Assembly: GCF_018305005.1 (NCBI RefSeq)
Contig: NZ_JAGQEG010000006.1
Coordinates: forward strand, 25,846-89,845
Source of the DNA: Collimonas silvisoli
Lineage (GTDB): Bacteria > Pseudomonadota > Gammaproteobacteria > Burkholderiales > Burkholderiaceae_D
Reading direction: 5' to 3'
Length of the DNA stretch: 64,000 bases
How positions within the stretch are numbered: position 1 is the first letter of the stretch; every line of letters begins with the position of its first letter. The notes beneath the pieces are model-generated. The model saw only the letters and a program-made list of their open reading frames with translations, was not told the DNA's origin and ran no database searches. This document shows, in pieces, positions 45,499-54,057 of this stretch. The translations under genes and the position numbers were made by a program.

Positions 45499-46290
45499 CT
45501 AAATGGACAGTAGTGGCAGCAACATCACCAGCTTCAGCTCGGGCCGGTTGGTCACTCGCAGATTGACTTGCCGATACGCCAGCCGGCCCAGCGTCGGATG
45601 AGTGAAGCGGCGTTCGCCGCCTTCTTTTTCAACCACATCATGCAGATTCCAGGCGCGCTTGAACGCGCTGCTGGCGGCGCTCAGGCGTGTCACCAGCTGG
45701 GCAATCTCCGGCTCGTCCAGATGCATGCCGCAATCGGCGCGGAATTCCGCCGCCAGGCGGCTTGCGCGTTGTTCCCAGTCGCTGATCAAGGCCGCGGCCT
45801 CGGGCGCGCAGTAGGTGTATTCGAGCAAATTCCGGCTGGCGTTTTTTTTGTCCAGCCAGCCGACGAACAAGGTCTTGGCGGCCCGGTTCCAGACTACCGC
45901 ATTCCAATGGCGATCCAGCAGATAAGCCGGGGTCTTGATGCTGCCCGTGATCGCCAGTATTTCATCCGGGATTTCCTTGACCAGCGCATCCTGCATCTGC
46001 GGATCTTTCTTACCGGACAGTTCAAACAGATAGGCGCGCTTGGCGCGCGACAACTGCAATGCCTCGGCGATTCTAGCCAATGCCGCCGCCGATACCGAAA
46101 CGGTGCGCCCTTGTTCTATCCAGGTATACCAGGTGACGCTGATGTCGCATAACTGGGCGATTTCCTCGCGCCGCAAGCCCGGTGTGCGGCGGCGCGCGCT
46201 GCCGCCCAGCCGTAATTCCGCTATCGGGAGCTGGGTGCGCTGGGTTTTGATGAATTCACCCAGTGCTTTGCGTTTGCCGGCTTGGTCCAT
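45499..46290 (-). CDS. XRE-family regulator with MmyB-like ligand-binding domain
   Basis: A 263-residue repressor-type protein. An N-terminal helix-turn-helix (about 28-85, GLRREEIAQLCDISVTWYTW) joins a C-terminal PAS-like MmyB domain with AYLLDRHWNAVVWNRAAKTLF. MmyB-type regulators bind lipid-like ligands in actinobacteria; the ligand here is unknown. It is divergent from a methyltransferase gene, and the shared promoter holds a nested palindrome starting 2 bp from its ATG, so autoregulation is likely. Confidence 0.88.
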   Translation of the reverse strand: MDQAGKRKALGEFIKTQRTQLPIAELRLGGSARRRTPGLRREEIAQLCDISVTWYTWIEQGRTVSVSAAALARIAEALQLSRAKRAYLFELSGKKDPQMQDALVKEIPDEILAITGSIKTPAYLLDRHWNAVVWNRAAKTLFVGWLDKKNASRNLLEYTYCAPEAAALISDWEQRASRLAAEFRADCGMHLDEPEIAQLVTRLSAASSAFKRAWNLHDVVEKEGGERRFTHPTLGRLAYRQVNLRVTNRPELKLVMLLPLLSI

Positions 46291-46291
46291 G

Positions 46292-46345
46292 TTTATCCTG
46301 TTGTTTGTAGTGCTAGTATAAACACTAGTCTTGTAACAGGATAAA
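46292..46345. promoter_or_regulatory. Nested palindromic operator between XRE regulator and methyltransferase
   Basis: Outer arms TTTATCCTGTT (46292-46302) and AACAGGATAAA (46335-46345) match perfectly over 11 bp. Inside, TAGTG (46308-46312) and CACTA (46323-46327), overlapping CTAGT/ACTAG, form a second palindrome on nearly the same centre. It covers the space where both divergent promoters must lie. Confidence 0.55.
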
Positions 46346-46403
46346 AAATAATTAAACTGGACTCTGCTCTAACTGCCCTTACCCATTCTTGAGGAGAGAA
46401 CCG

Positions 46404-47171
46404 ATGACCGTCGCACGCAACCACGATAAGGTGGTTTCTGAACAATTCGGCAGCACCGCTGCCGCCTATCTGACCAGCACCGTCCACGCTCAAGGCGAGG
46501 ATTTACAGCAACTGGCTGCATTTGCCAGCCAATTTCCACGGGGCAAGGCGCTCGACGTCGGCTGCGGCGCAGGGCATGCCGCTTTTGCCATTGCACCGCA
46601 TATGGGCGTGGTAACCGCCTACGACCTGGCGCAGGAAATGCTTGGCGTGGTAGAGCATGCTGCGATGGAGCGTGGTTTGAAAAATCTGCACGTGCAGCAG
46701 GGCAGTGCCGATGATTTGCCGTTTGCCGACGCCTGTTTCGATCTGGTGTGTACGCGCTTTAGCGCGCATCACTGGAAAAACCTGCCGCAGGCGCTGGCCG
46801 AAATGGTGCGGGTCTTGAAGCCGGGCGGCAAATGCATCGTGATCGATACCGCATCGCCCGAAGATGTCTTGACCGACACCTATTTCCAGTCTATCGAATT
46901 GCTGCGCGATACTTCGCACGTGCGCAATCGGAGCCTGTCGAGCTGGCGTCAGTTGCTGACCCAGGCCGGCTTGACGACGAGCGCTGATAAAAGCTGGAAG
47001 TTGCCGCTGCAATTCGATACGTGGGTGGCTAGGATGCGCACCCCGCCGGAAAGAGTGGCTGCGATCAAGTCATTGTGGGACAGTGCGCCGTCGGAAGTGG
47101 CGGCTTACTTTAGCCTGCAACCGGATTATTCTTTTGTAATCGACGCTGTATTGCTTGAATGTCACGTATAG
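46404..47171 (+). CDS. Class I SAM-dependent methyltransferase
   Basis: A 255-residue UbiE/Methyltransf_11-like enzyme. Motif I DVGCGAGHAAF at residues 51-61 binds SAM; DDLPFADACFDLVCTRFSAHH and MVRVLKPGGKCIVIDT are motifs II-III. The acceptor is unknown. GAGGAGAG precedes the ATG at 46404. Divergent from the XRE regulator, which probably controls it. Confidence 0.9.
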   Translation: MTVARNHDKVVSEQFGSTAAAYLTSTVHAQGEDLQQLAAFASQFPRGKALDVGCGAGHAAFAIAPHMGVVTAYDLAQEMLGVVEHAAMERGLKNLHVQQGSADDLPFADACFDLVCTRFSAHHWKNLPQALAEMVRVLKPGGKCIVIDTASPEDVLTDTYFQSIELLRDTSHVRNRSLSSWRQLLTQAGLTTSADKSWKLPLQFDTWVARMRTPPERVAAIKSLWDSAPSEVAAYFSLQPDYSFVIDAVLLECHV

Positions 47172-47352
47172 GTGGTAGATACTAAATAAAATAACGGGCC
47201 GACGAGTTGCGGTAAAATCTATCTCGCAAATCGTCGCCAAGACATAGAAACTCGTTTAAATTAGTGCGCTAAGCCCCTAATTCTCTTGCAGATTTTCCTA
47301 GATTTGCCTACACTGCCACAAAGTTATAGATCGCCGCATATTGGAGCCGCAA

Positions 47353-48492
47353 ATGGGCAAATCCGCGTTATTGGTTTTTTTGTCACTCTTCCTCGTGCTC
47401 GCGAACGCGCCTGCCGCTCTTGCCTCCGCTCAAACCAGCGACAGCACCGTCAAAAAAACTGTTAAAACTTCCGCTTCCGCCAACAAAAAGGCGGTGGCCA
47501 AGGCCCGCGCCAGAAAACATGCCGTGATCGCTGCGCGTGGCCGCAGCAATACGGCGTCTTTTAATAAAAATGAAAAGCTGGTGAAGAGAGTCGTGATGGT
47601 CCATGGCCGCCGCAAGGTGACTTTCCAACGCGTTGCATTCGCACCGGCAGTGCCTGTTTTGCCGCCGGTTCTATCGGCAGGCGAGCAAGCCGGATTGAAT
47701 CTGACGCACGATCCGCTGGAACTGAAATCCAGCGTGGCGCTGGTGCTGGATCAGAACAGTTCGGAAGTGCTGCTGGATAAGAATTCCCAGGTCGCATTGC
47801 CGATCGCTTCGTTGACCAAGCTGATGACCAGCATGGTGGTGGTCGAAGCGAAACAGGATATGAACGAAGTGCTGACCGTGACCGATGAAGACATCGATCG
47901 CGAAAAACACAGCAGCTCGCGCCTGCGCATAGGTTCGCAACTGACGCGCGCCGACATGCTGCACATCGCCTTGATGAGTTCCGAGAATCGCGCAGCATCT
48001 GCGCTAGGCCGCAATTATCCGGGCGGCTTGCCGGCCTTCGTTGCCGCCATGAACGCCAAGGCCAAGGCTTTGGGCATGACGGAGGCTCACTATGTCGATT
48101 CGACCGGCTTGTCGCATCTGAATGTCGCCAGCGCCCGCGATTTGTCGCGTCTGGTCATGGCGGCTTATCAGCATCCGGTGATTCGCCAATATTCGACCGA
48201 CGCCAAATATGTAGTGGAGCCGGGCGGCCGGCCGCTGCAATACTCGACATCGAACCACCTGGTCGAAAATCCTGAGTGGCAGATCGGTTTGCAAAAGACC
48301 GGATACATTAACGAAGCAGGGCGTTGCATGGTCATGCAAACCACGATTGAGGGCCGCCAGATCGTGATGGTGTTCCTTGATTCGCGCGGTAAATATTCGC
48401 GCCAGGCAGACGCCGACCGGGTCCGTAAATGGCTGGCTGATTCGCATCCTGCAACCTTGACGCGCGTAAAAATCGCGGACCGTCAAAGCTAG
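47353..48492 (+). CDS. pbpG: D-alanyl-D-alanine endopeptidase (PBP7)
   Basis: Periplasmic S11-family peptidase that cuts peptidoglycan cross-links. 379 residues with signal peptide (cut near ALASAQ), a Lys/Ala-rich linker (about 30-85), then the peptidase domain. Catalytic motifs: S153-x-x-K156 (IASLTK), S210-E-N212 (SSENRA) and KTG (QKTGYINEAGRC). GGAG precedes the ATG. The basic linker, longer than in E. coli PBP7, may bind wall polymers or DNA-like polyanions. A strong terminator follows. Confidence 0.93.
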   Translation: MGKSALLVFLSLFLVLANAPAALASAQTSDSTVKKTVKTSASANKKAVAKARARKHAVIAARGRSNTASFNKNEKLVKRVVMVHGRRKVTFQRVAFAPAVPVLPPVLSAGEQAGLNLTHDPLELKSSVALVLDQNSSEVLLDKNSQVALPIASLTKLMTSMVVVEAKQDMNEVLTVTDEDIDREKHSSSRLRIGSQLTRADMLHIALMSSENRAASALGRNYPGGLPAFVAAMNAKAKALGMTEAHYVDSTGLSHLNVASARDLSRLVMAAYQHPVIRQYSTDAKYVVEPGGRPLQYSTSNHLVENPEWQIGLQKTGYINEAGRCMVMQTTIEGRQIVMVFLDSRGKYSRQADADRVRKWLADSHPATLTRVKIADRQS

Positions 48493-48535
48493 GATTTATC
48501 CGGGATTGAGCGTCGCCCGGATTGTCATCCGGCAC

Positions 48536-48578
48536 AAAAAAACAGAGTTTATTCGCGATGAATAAACTCTGTTTTTTT
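48536..48578. terminator. Bidirectional terminator between pbpG and IclR gene
   Basis: Stem AAAAAAACAGAGTTTATTC (48536-48554) / GAATAAACTCTGTTTTTTT (48560-48578), perfect, loop GCGAT. U runs exist on both strands, serving both convergent genes. Confidence 0.95.
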
Positions 48579-48601
48579 TATGCCTTGCTTCGGCGCTGTG
48601 A

Positions 48602-49384
48602 TTACTGTTGCGATGTATATCCCAGCACCGCGGAAATCTGATTTGCGGTGCTGATCAAGTCCTCCACCCATTCCTCTTGCAGGCGATCGGCCGGCGCCGA
48701 GATCGACAAGCCGGCGACCATCTTGCCGGAATCGTCGCGGATACCTGCCGCCATGCAGCGCACGCCCAGTTCCAGTTCCTCGTTGTCGCGCGCGTAACCC
48801 AGTGCGCGCACCAGGCTCAACTCGCGCTCCAGCTTGCTCAGATCGGTGATGGAATTCTTGTTGTGCCCGGCCAGTCCGGTACGGGTAGCGTAGGCGCGCA
48901 CCATCTTCGGATCGTCGATGGATAAAAACAATTTGCCGGTAGAGGTCAGGTGCAACGGCGCCCGGCCGCCGATAGCGCGCACCACCTGCATGCCCGAGCG
49001 CTCTGAAAACGCGCGGTCGATGTAGACGATTTCATCGCTTTGGCGCACTGACAGGTTGACAGTCTGGTTAGTCTTGCGATGCAAACCGCGCATGAAATCG
49101 AGCGCCGCCTCGCGCACATTGAGCCGGCTTTTGACGACATTGCCCAATTCCAGCAGGCGCATGCCAAGCCGGTAACTGCCAGGTTCGGAGCGGTCGACAA
49201 AGCGCTTTACCACCAGGTCGTTGAGAATCCTGTGCGCGGTTGATGGATGCAAGCCGGTGACTGCCGACAATTCTTTCAAACTGACCGGATCAGGGTAGAG
49301 CGCCAGCGTATCGAGTAGCGAAATCATGCGCTCTATAACCTGGATCGAAATTTTATCGGCGTCGTCGGTAGTGGCTGTTTTCAT
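48602..49384 (-). CDS. IclR-family transcriptional regulator
   Basis: A 260-residue regulator with an N-terminal winged HTH (VSLKELSAVTGLHPSTAHRILNDLV, about 35-60) and a C-terminal GAF-like effector domain with GGRAPLHLTSTGKLFL and GVRCMAAGIRDDSGKMVAGLSIS. IclR regulators usually govern aromatic or carbon source catabolism; no target is next to it, so the regulon is likely distant. The ATG at 49384 is chosen. Repeated ATTGGTG/ATTGCAAT elements just upstream may be its own operator. Confidence 0.9.
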   Translation of the reverse strand: MKTATTDDADKISIQVIERMISLLDTLALYPDPVSLKELSAVTGLHPSTAHRILNDLVVKRFVDRSEPGSYRLGMRLLELGNVVKSRLNVREAALDFMRGLHRKTNQTVNLSVRQSDEIVYIDRAFSERSGMQVVRAIGGRAPLHLTSTGKLFLSIDDPKMVRAYATRTGLAGHNKNSITDLSKLERELSLVRALGYARDNEELELGVRCMAAGIRDDSGKMVAGLSISAPADRLQEEWVEDLISTANQISAVLGYTSQQ

Positions 49385-49397
49385 TGGTGTATTGGTG

Positions 49398-49407
49398 CAT
49401 TGCAATG
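49398..49407. promoter_or_regulatory. Small palindrome upstream of the IclR gene
   Basis: CATTGCAATG, perfect 10 bp, 14 bp before the IclR ATG and next to two ATTGGTG units. Possible autoregulatory site; weak evidence. Confidence 0.3.
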
Positions 49408-49579
49408 GAATGTTTATATCATAATGTGAAAAATTGTGCTTTGCTATCGTCGTCAATTAGAGTGCGGCCACGAGCCGGCGCAGCACTTGTTATCGGAGCA
49501 AAAGCATTTAGCGTGCAGCGCAGCAAGGCTGTTAAAATTCGCTAGCGCAAACCTGCGTTTCCATCCAACCCAGCACAGC

Positions 49580-50020
49580 ATGAGCGAAAACAAGCAATCA
49601 CCGCAGTCGCAAGAGCCGCCGCAGCCACCGCAGCAGCAGATTAGCGAATTCAAGAGCACCAGCGGTTTCAAGAGGATTTTTTCAGCTTTTTTCTATTCGG
49701 CGGAAGGCTTCAAATCAGCCTGGAAAAACGAGCATGCCTTCCGCCAGGAACTGATGATCGTGGTTCCCGGCATCATCGTCGCCTTGCTGTTGCCGGTGAC
49801 AGCGCTGCAGAAACTGATGCTGATCGCGGTGCTGGTCTGGATCATCATCATCGAGCTGATCAATTCGGCGATTGAAGCAGTAGTGGACCGGGTCTCGCTG
49901 GAACGCAATCCCCTCTCCAAGAACGCCAAGGATTTCGGCAGCGCCGCAGTGTTGCTGACTTGCGTGCTTGCCGTCGCTACCTGGGCTGTGATTCTCTATC
50001 CCGTCCTGACTCAAGGCTGA
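49580..50020 (+). CDS. dgkA: Diacylglycerol kinase
   Basis: Small trimeric inner-membrane enzyme that phosphorylates diacylglycerol, recycling lipid from membrane-derived glycan synthesis. 146 residues: a Pro/Gln-rich N-terminus of ~25, then three membrane helices. Family block IIIELINSAIEAVVDRVSLE holds the catalytic glutamate. The ATG at 49580 follows no strong ribosome site; the upstream open frame is not DgkA-like. Monocistronic, divergent from the IclR gene. Confidence 0.93.
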   Translation: MSENKQSPQSQEPPQPPQQQISEFKSTSGFKRIFSAFFYSAEGFKSAWKNEHAFRQELMIVVPGIIVALLLPVTALQKLMLIAVLVWIIIIELINSAIEAVVDRVSLERNPLSKNAKDFGSAAVLLTCVLAVATWAVILYPVLTQG

Positions 50021-50111
50021 ATCTCAAGAGGAAGGCCCTCTGTGGTTAACTGTTGCTGATGTTTGCACGTTTGTGTATATTTGCACTTGTTTGTGCATGA
50101 TATCGGTCAAT

Positions 50112-50888
50112 ATGAACACCACCAATCTCCTTCTCAAAGAGCGCCACGTATTTATCCAGCAACGCCTGCTGGCCGACGGCCGGGTGCTGGCGCTGGATCT
50201 GGCGCAGCAATTGAACGTCTCGGAAGACACCATCCGGCGCGATCTGCGCGATCTTGCCGCAGCCGGCTTGTGCACGCGGGTGTATGGCGGTGCGCTGCCG
50301 CTGTCTCCCGCAACGGGGCCACTGGCTGAACGCCGCACCCAAGCGCCGGAGCGCAAAGCACGGCTGGCGCAGGCGGCGGTAGCGCTGGTGGTCGCCGACA
50401 GCGTGCTGTTCATCGACGCCGGCTCGACCAACCTGGCGATTGCCGCAGCTTTGCCGGAACTGCCGCTGACCGTCATCACCAACGCCGCGGCAGTCGCGCT
50501 AGCGTTGCAGGAGCGGCCGGCAATCGAACTGATCATGATCGGCGGCCGCTTTGACCGGCGCAGCGGCGCTAATCTGGGCGCCGCCGCACTGCGCGACGCC
50601 GAGCGCATGCGGCCCGACATTTTCTTTCTGGGCGGCTGCGGCGTCGACGCCGAAGCCGGCGTCACCTGTTTCAACTACGAAGAAGCCGAATTCAAACGCA
50701 GCCTGGCAGCTATCAGCAATGCGGTGCTGGTGGCCGCTACCAGCGAGAAATTCGGCACTGCTGCAACCTATGCGGTGCTGCCTGCCGCCCATCTCACGCA
50801 TCTTGTACTAGAGCCCGACGCCGACAGGCAGCAGGCCGAGGGTTTTGCCCGCCAAGGTGTGCAACTGCTGTACGCAAACGCTGACTGA
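50112..50888 (+). CDS. DeoR/GlpR-family transcriptional regulator
   Basis: A 258-residue repressor with an N-terminal HTH (ALDLAQQLNVSEDTIRRDLRDLAAAGLCTRVYGGAL) and a C-terminal DeoRC sugar-phosphate sensor (SVLFIDAGSTNLAIAAAL). Such regulators respond to phosphorylated sugars. Starts at 50097 or 50073 are also in frame. It is followed after 15 bp by an MFS transporter gene, its probable partner or target. Confidence 0.9.
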   Translation: MNTTNLLLKERHVFIQQRLLADGRVLALDLAQQLNVSEDTIRRDLRDLAAAGLCTRVYGGALPLSPATGPLAERRTQAPERKARLAQAAVALVVADSVLFIDAGSTNLAIAAALPELPLTVITNAAAVALALQERPAIELIMIGGRFDRRSGANLGAAALRDAERMRPDIFFLGGCGVDAEAGVTCFNYEEAEFKRSLAAISNAVLVAATSEKFGTAATYAVLPAAHLTHLVLEPDADRQQAEGFARQGVQLLYANAD

Positions 50889-50903
50889 TCTGAAAGCCCA
50901 GCC

Positions 50904-52061
50904 ATGAACAATATCGGCCCCAAGCAACGCCGCGCCACCCGTCTGGCATTCCTGACCGCAGGCCTGGCCATGGCGGCCTGGGCGCCGCTGGTGCCGTATG
51001 TGAAGGCGCGGCTGGGGCTGGAGGAAGCAGAGCTTGGGCTGCTGCTGTTATGTCTGGGTGTCGGCTCGCTGCTCGCCATGCCGCTCACCGGCATGTTGTC
51101 GGCGCGCCTGGGTTGCCGTCGGGTGATCCTGGTTGCCGGCGGCCTGGCTTGCCTGCTGCTGCCTTGCCTGTCGCTGGCTGCCGGCCCGTTGCAGCTGGCG
51201 CTTGCTCTGTTCATGTTCGGCGCCGCGATCGGCACCCTCGACGTTGCCATGAATATCCAGGCCGTAATGGTGGAAAAAGCCAGCGGCGGCGCGCTCATGT
51301 CCGGTTTTCACGGGCTGTTCAGTGTCGGCGGTTTTATTGGCGCCGGCGGCATGGCGTTGCTGCTGTGGGGCAGTTTGAGCCCGCCATGGGCCAGCCTGGT
51401 TGCGGCCGTCATCGCGGCGGGGGTATTGGCGGCGGCCAGCCCGCACCTGCTGCGTGAACCGGAACCAGGCGGCAGCAATACGCTGTTCGTGCTGCCGCAT
51501 GGCGCCGTGATTTTTATCGGCGTGCTGTGTTTTATCGTGTTCCTGGTGGAGGGCGCTATCCTCGACTGGAGCGCCTTGTTCCTGACCGCCGCACGCGGAC
51601 TGGACGCTAGCCAGGGCGGCCTCGGCTACGCCGCCTTCGCCATCGCCATGACCAGCGGCCGTCTGAGCGGCGACCGCATCGTCAGGCGCTTCGGCGGTAA
51701 GCGTGTCTTGCTGCTAGGCGGCTTGTGCGCTGCCGGCGGTTTTTTTGTGACGGTGTTTGCGCCGACAGCCAGCGTGGCCTTGCTCGGCTTTGTGCTGGTC
51801 GGCCTGGGGGCATCGAATATCGTGCCTATTCTGTTCACCGCCGCCGGCAACCAGGCGGCGATGCCGGCCAGCCTGGCGATCGCCGCCATCACCACCATCG
51901 GCTATGCCGGCATCCTGGCCGGTCCCGCTCTGATCGGTTTTGTTGCGCACGCCAGCAGCCTGAGCGTGGCCTTCGCCGGCCTCGGTTGCGCACTGCTGCT
52001 GGTCGCGGCCAGCGCGCATCTTGGGGCGACGGGTAAGGCTAGTGCAGCGCTTCGCAAATGA
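50904..52061 (+). CDS. MFS transporter
   Basis: A 385-residue twelve-helix major facilitator protein. GMLSARLGCRRVILVAGG between helices 2 and 3 and RFGGKRVLLLGG between helices 8 and 9 are the two loop motifs. It resembles the FucP/YbjJ-like group that is often next to DeoR regulators, suggesting sugar or sugar-derivative transport, though efflux is possible. Probably co-transcribed with the DeoR gene. Confidence 0.88.
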   Translation: MNNIGPKQRRATRLAFLTAGLAMAAWAPLVPYVKARLGLEEAELGLLLLCLGVGSLLAMPLTGMLSARLGCRRVILVAGGLACLLLPCLSLAAGPLQLALALFMFGAAIGTLDVAMNIQAVMVEKASGGALMSGFHGLFSVGGFIGAGGMALLLWGSLSPPWASLVAAVIAAGVLAAASPHLLREPEPGGSNTLFVLPHGAVIFIGVLCFIVFLVEGAILDWSALFLTAARGLDASQGGLGYAAFAIAMTSGRLSGDRIVRRFGGKRVLLLGGLCAAGGFFVTVFAPTASVALLGFVLVGLGASNIVPILFTAAGNQAAMPASLAIAAITTIGYAGILAGPALIGFVAHASSLSVAFAGLGCALLLVAASAHLGATGKASAALRK

Positions 52062-52253
52062 TGAATGGCAGGTTGGCTTTAGATTGAGCTTTATGCTAAT
52101 TCAGCGGGAATAAGCGCCGTCCTTATTCATTGCGCCGGTCCATACATATCTGTTTTCCGCATAAGGAGAGAAGAAAGAATTCGTTTTGTTTTCCAGGCCG
52201 CCTCATTAATCTGTATTCCTCAAAACAAAAAACGTTAACAAGGGAAGCAGAAC

Positions 52254-53270
52254 ATGTTGAAGAAAATCGTCCGGTCGGTTATCGCCATCGCCTTGGTGGC
52301 GCAGAGTGCGCAATTAGTGCATGCGGCGGATTTTTCGCTGCTCAATGTTTCTTACGATCCTACGCGTGAGCTGTATCAAGAGTACAACAAGGCTTTTGCC
52401 AAATACTGGAAAGAAAAGACTGGCGACAACCTGACCTTGAAGGCGTCGCACGGCGGCTCGGGCAAGCAGGGGCGCTCGGTGATCGATGGCCTGGAAGCGG
52501 ATGTGGTGACCCTGGCGCTGGCCTACGATATCGATGAGATTTCCGAAAAGGCCAAGCTGCTGCCGGCCGACTGGCAAAAGCGCTTGCCGCATAACAGCAC
52601 CCCCTACACTTCGACCATCGTGCTGCTGGTGCGCAAGGGTAATCCGAAAGGCATCAAGGACTGGGACGATCTGGTCAAGCCCGGCGTGTCAGTGGTAGTC
52701 GCCAATCCAAAAACTTCCGGCGGTGCGCGCTGGGCTTATCTGGCAGCCTACGGCTATGCGCTGAAGAAGAATAATAACGACGACGCCAAAGCCCGCGCAT
52801 TCATCTCGCGTCTGTACAAGAACGTACCGGTGCTGGATTCCGGCGCGCGAGGCTCAACCGTCACCTTTGCCGAACGCGGTGTCGGCGACGTCTTGCTGTC
52901 ATGGGAAAACGAAGCTTATCTGGTCGAGGCGGAATTCGGCAAAGGCAAGTTCGATACCGTGTTTCCATCGCTAAGCATCTTGGCTGAACCGCCGGTAGCC
53001 GTAGTCGACAAGGTGGTCGATAAACGCGGCACGCGCAAGATTGCGCAAGCCTATCTGGAGTATTTGTACTCGCCGGAGGGGCAGGAAATCGCTGCCCGCA
53101 ATTACTACCGTCCTATCGATCCTAAAGTCGCCGCCAAGTACGCCGCCAAGTTTCCGAAGCTGAGCCTGTTCACCATCGACGACACTTTCGGCGGCTGGAA
53201 AAATGCGCAGAAAGTCCACTTCAGCGATGGCGGCGTGTTCGACAAGATTTATCAGCCTGGCGTGAAATAA
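52254..53270 (+). CDS. sbp: Sulfate/thiosulfate ABC transporter binding protein
   Basis: Periplasmic sulfate receptor, 338 residues with signal peptide cut at [46 protein letters not shown] and [19 protein letters not shown] are classic Sbp/CysP segments that wrap the sulfate ion. The permease/ATPase genes (cysTWA) are not here, so it must pair with a transporter elsewhere. It opens the organosulfur locus; AAGGGAAGCAGAAC precedes the ATG. Confidence 0.93.
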   Translation: MLKKIVRSVIAIALVAQSAQLVHAADFSLLNVSYDPTRELYQEYNKAFAKYWKEKTGDNLTLKASHGGSGKQGRSVIDGLEADVVTLALAYDIDEISEKAKLLPADWQKRLPHNSTPYTSTIVLLVRKGNPKGIKDWDDLVKPGVSVVVANPKTSGGARWAYLAAYGYALKKNNNDDAKARAFISRLYKNVPVLDSGARGSTVTFAERGVGDVLLSWENEAYLVEAEFGKGKFDTVFPSLSILAEPPVAVVDKVVDKRGTRKIAQAYLEYLYSPEGQEIAARNYYRPIDPKVAAKYAAKFPKLSLFTIDDTFGGWKNAQKVHFSDGGVFDKIYQPGVK

Positions 53271-53322
53271 ACCGGCTGATCGAAATCATCATAATGACTC
53301 AGCCGCTCTGCCTGGCGGGGCG

Positions 53323-53350
53323 GTTTCAAGATTGCTGTTTCAAGATTGCT
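53323..53350 (+). repeat. 14-bp tandem duplication before ssuE
   Basis: GTTTCAAGATTGCT repeated exactly twice, ending 4 bp before the ssuE ATG, so it lies in the ribosome-binding region. No purine-rich ribosome site is visible between repeat and ATG. Confidence 0.75.
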
Positions 53351-53354
53351 ACAG

Positions 53355-53945
53355 ATGACTATTTTGTTATTGGCTGGCAGCCCGTCGGCGCCATCGCGTT
53401 CTACCCGCTTATTGCATTTCACAGGTGAAAAACTGGCTTTATTGGGACATCGTTACAGCAAGCTGGATGTGCGGGATCTGCCCGGCGATGCGCTGCTGCG
53501 GGCCGATTTCAACAACACGCAGATCCAGGCCGCGCTGGCGCAAGTGGCGCAAGCCACGGCGGTAGTGGTGGCGACACCGGTCTACAAGGCATCGTATAGC
53601 GGCGTGCTGAAGGCGTTCCTCGATTTGCTGCCGCAGTTCGGCCTGACCGACAAGCTGGTGCTGCCGCTGGCCACCGGCGGCAGCCAGTCGCACATGCTGG
53701 CGCTGGATTATGCCTTGCGGCCAGTATTGTCGTCGCTGGCGGCGCGCCATGTACTGCCCAGCATCTATGCGACGGAAGCGCAGGTGCAATGGTCGGAGCA
53801 AGAGGGGTTGAGCCTGGACCAGAATATCTTCCAGCGGATTAATGAAGGCGTGCAGCAGTTGTCGGATAGCTTGCTGGCTCTAGGCAAGGCCAGCCCGAAC
53901 GATTTCGATCCTATTCCGTTTTCACAGGTGCGATGTAGCGTGTAA
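53355..53945 (+). CDS. ssuE: NADPH-dependent FMN reductase for alkanesulfonate use
   Basis: Supplies FMNH2 to the SsuD monooxygenase. 196 residues with flavodoxin-like fold; LLAGSPSAPSRSTRLL binds FMN phosphate and ATPVYKASYSGVLKAFLDLLPQ is the family signature. The ATG at 53355 is chosen; a TTG at 53346 is in frame. The first ribosome site is poor owing to a tandem duplication. Its gap to the first ssuA is 112 bp, larger than the rest of the operon. Confidence 0.92.
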   Translation: MTILLLAGSPSAPSRSTRLLHFTGEKLALLGHRYSKLDVRDLPGDALLRADFNNTQIQAALAQVAQATAVVVATPVYKASYSGVLKAFLDLLPQFGLTDKLVLPLATGGSQSHMLALDYALRPVLSSLAARHVLPSIYATEAQVQWSEQEGLSLDQNIFQRINEGVQQLSDSLLALGKASPNDFDPIPFSQVRCSV

Positions 53946-54057
53946 GCAGAAAACCAGCCAAATCAGCTGACTAAATAATTTACCCATCCAGCGTTGTGCG
54001 AAAACCGCCGTCACCGGTGGAGGGGATCGCTTTGTCTAAAAATTCAGGAAACCAGCA

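Noticed and set aside
52108..52128. Terminator after the MFS gene
   Set aside because: GAATAAG/CTTATTC makes a 7-bp stem but no T run follows, so I did not list it as a terminator.
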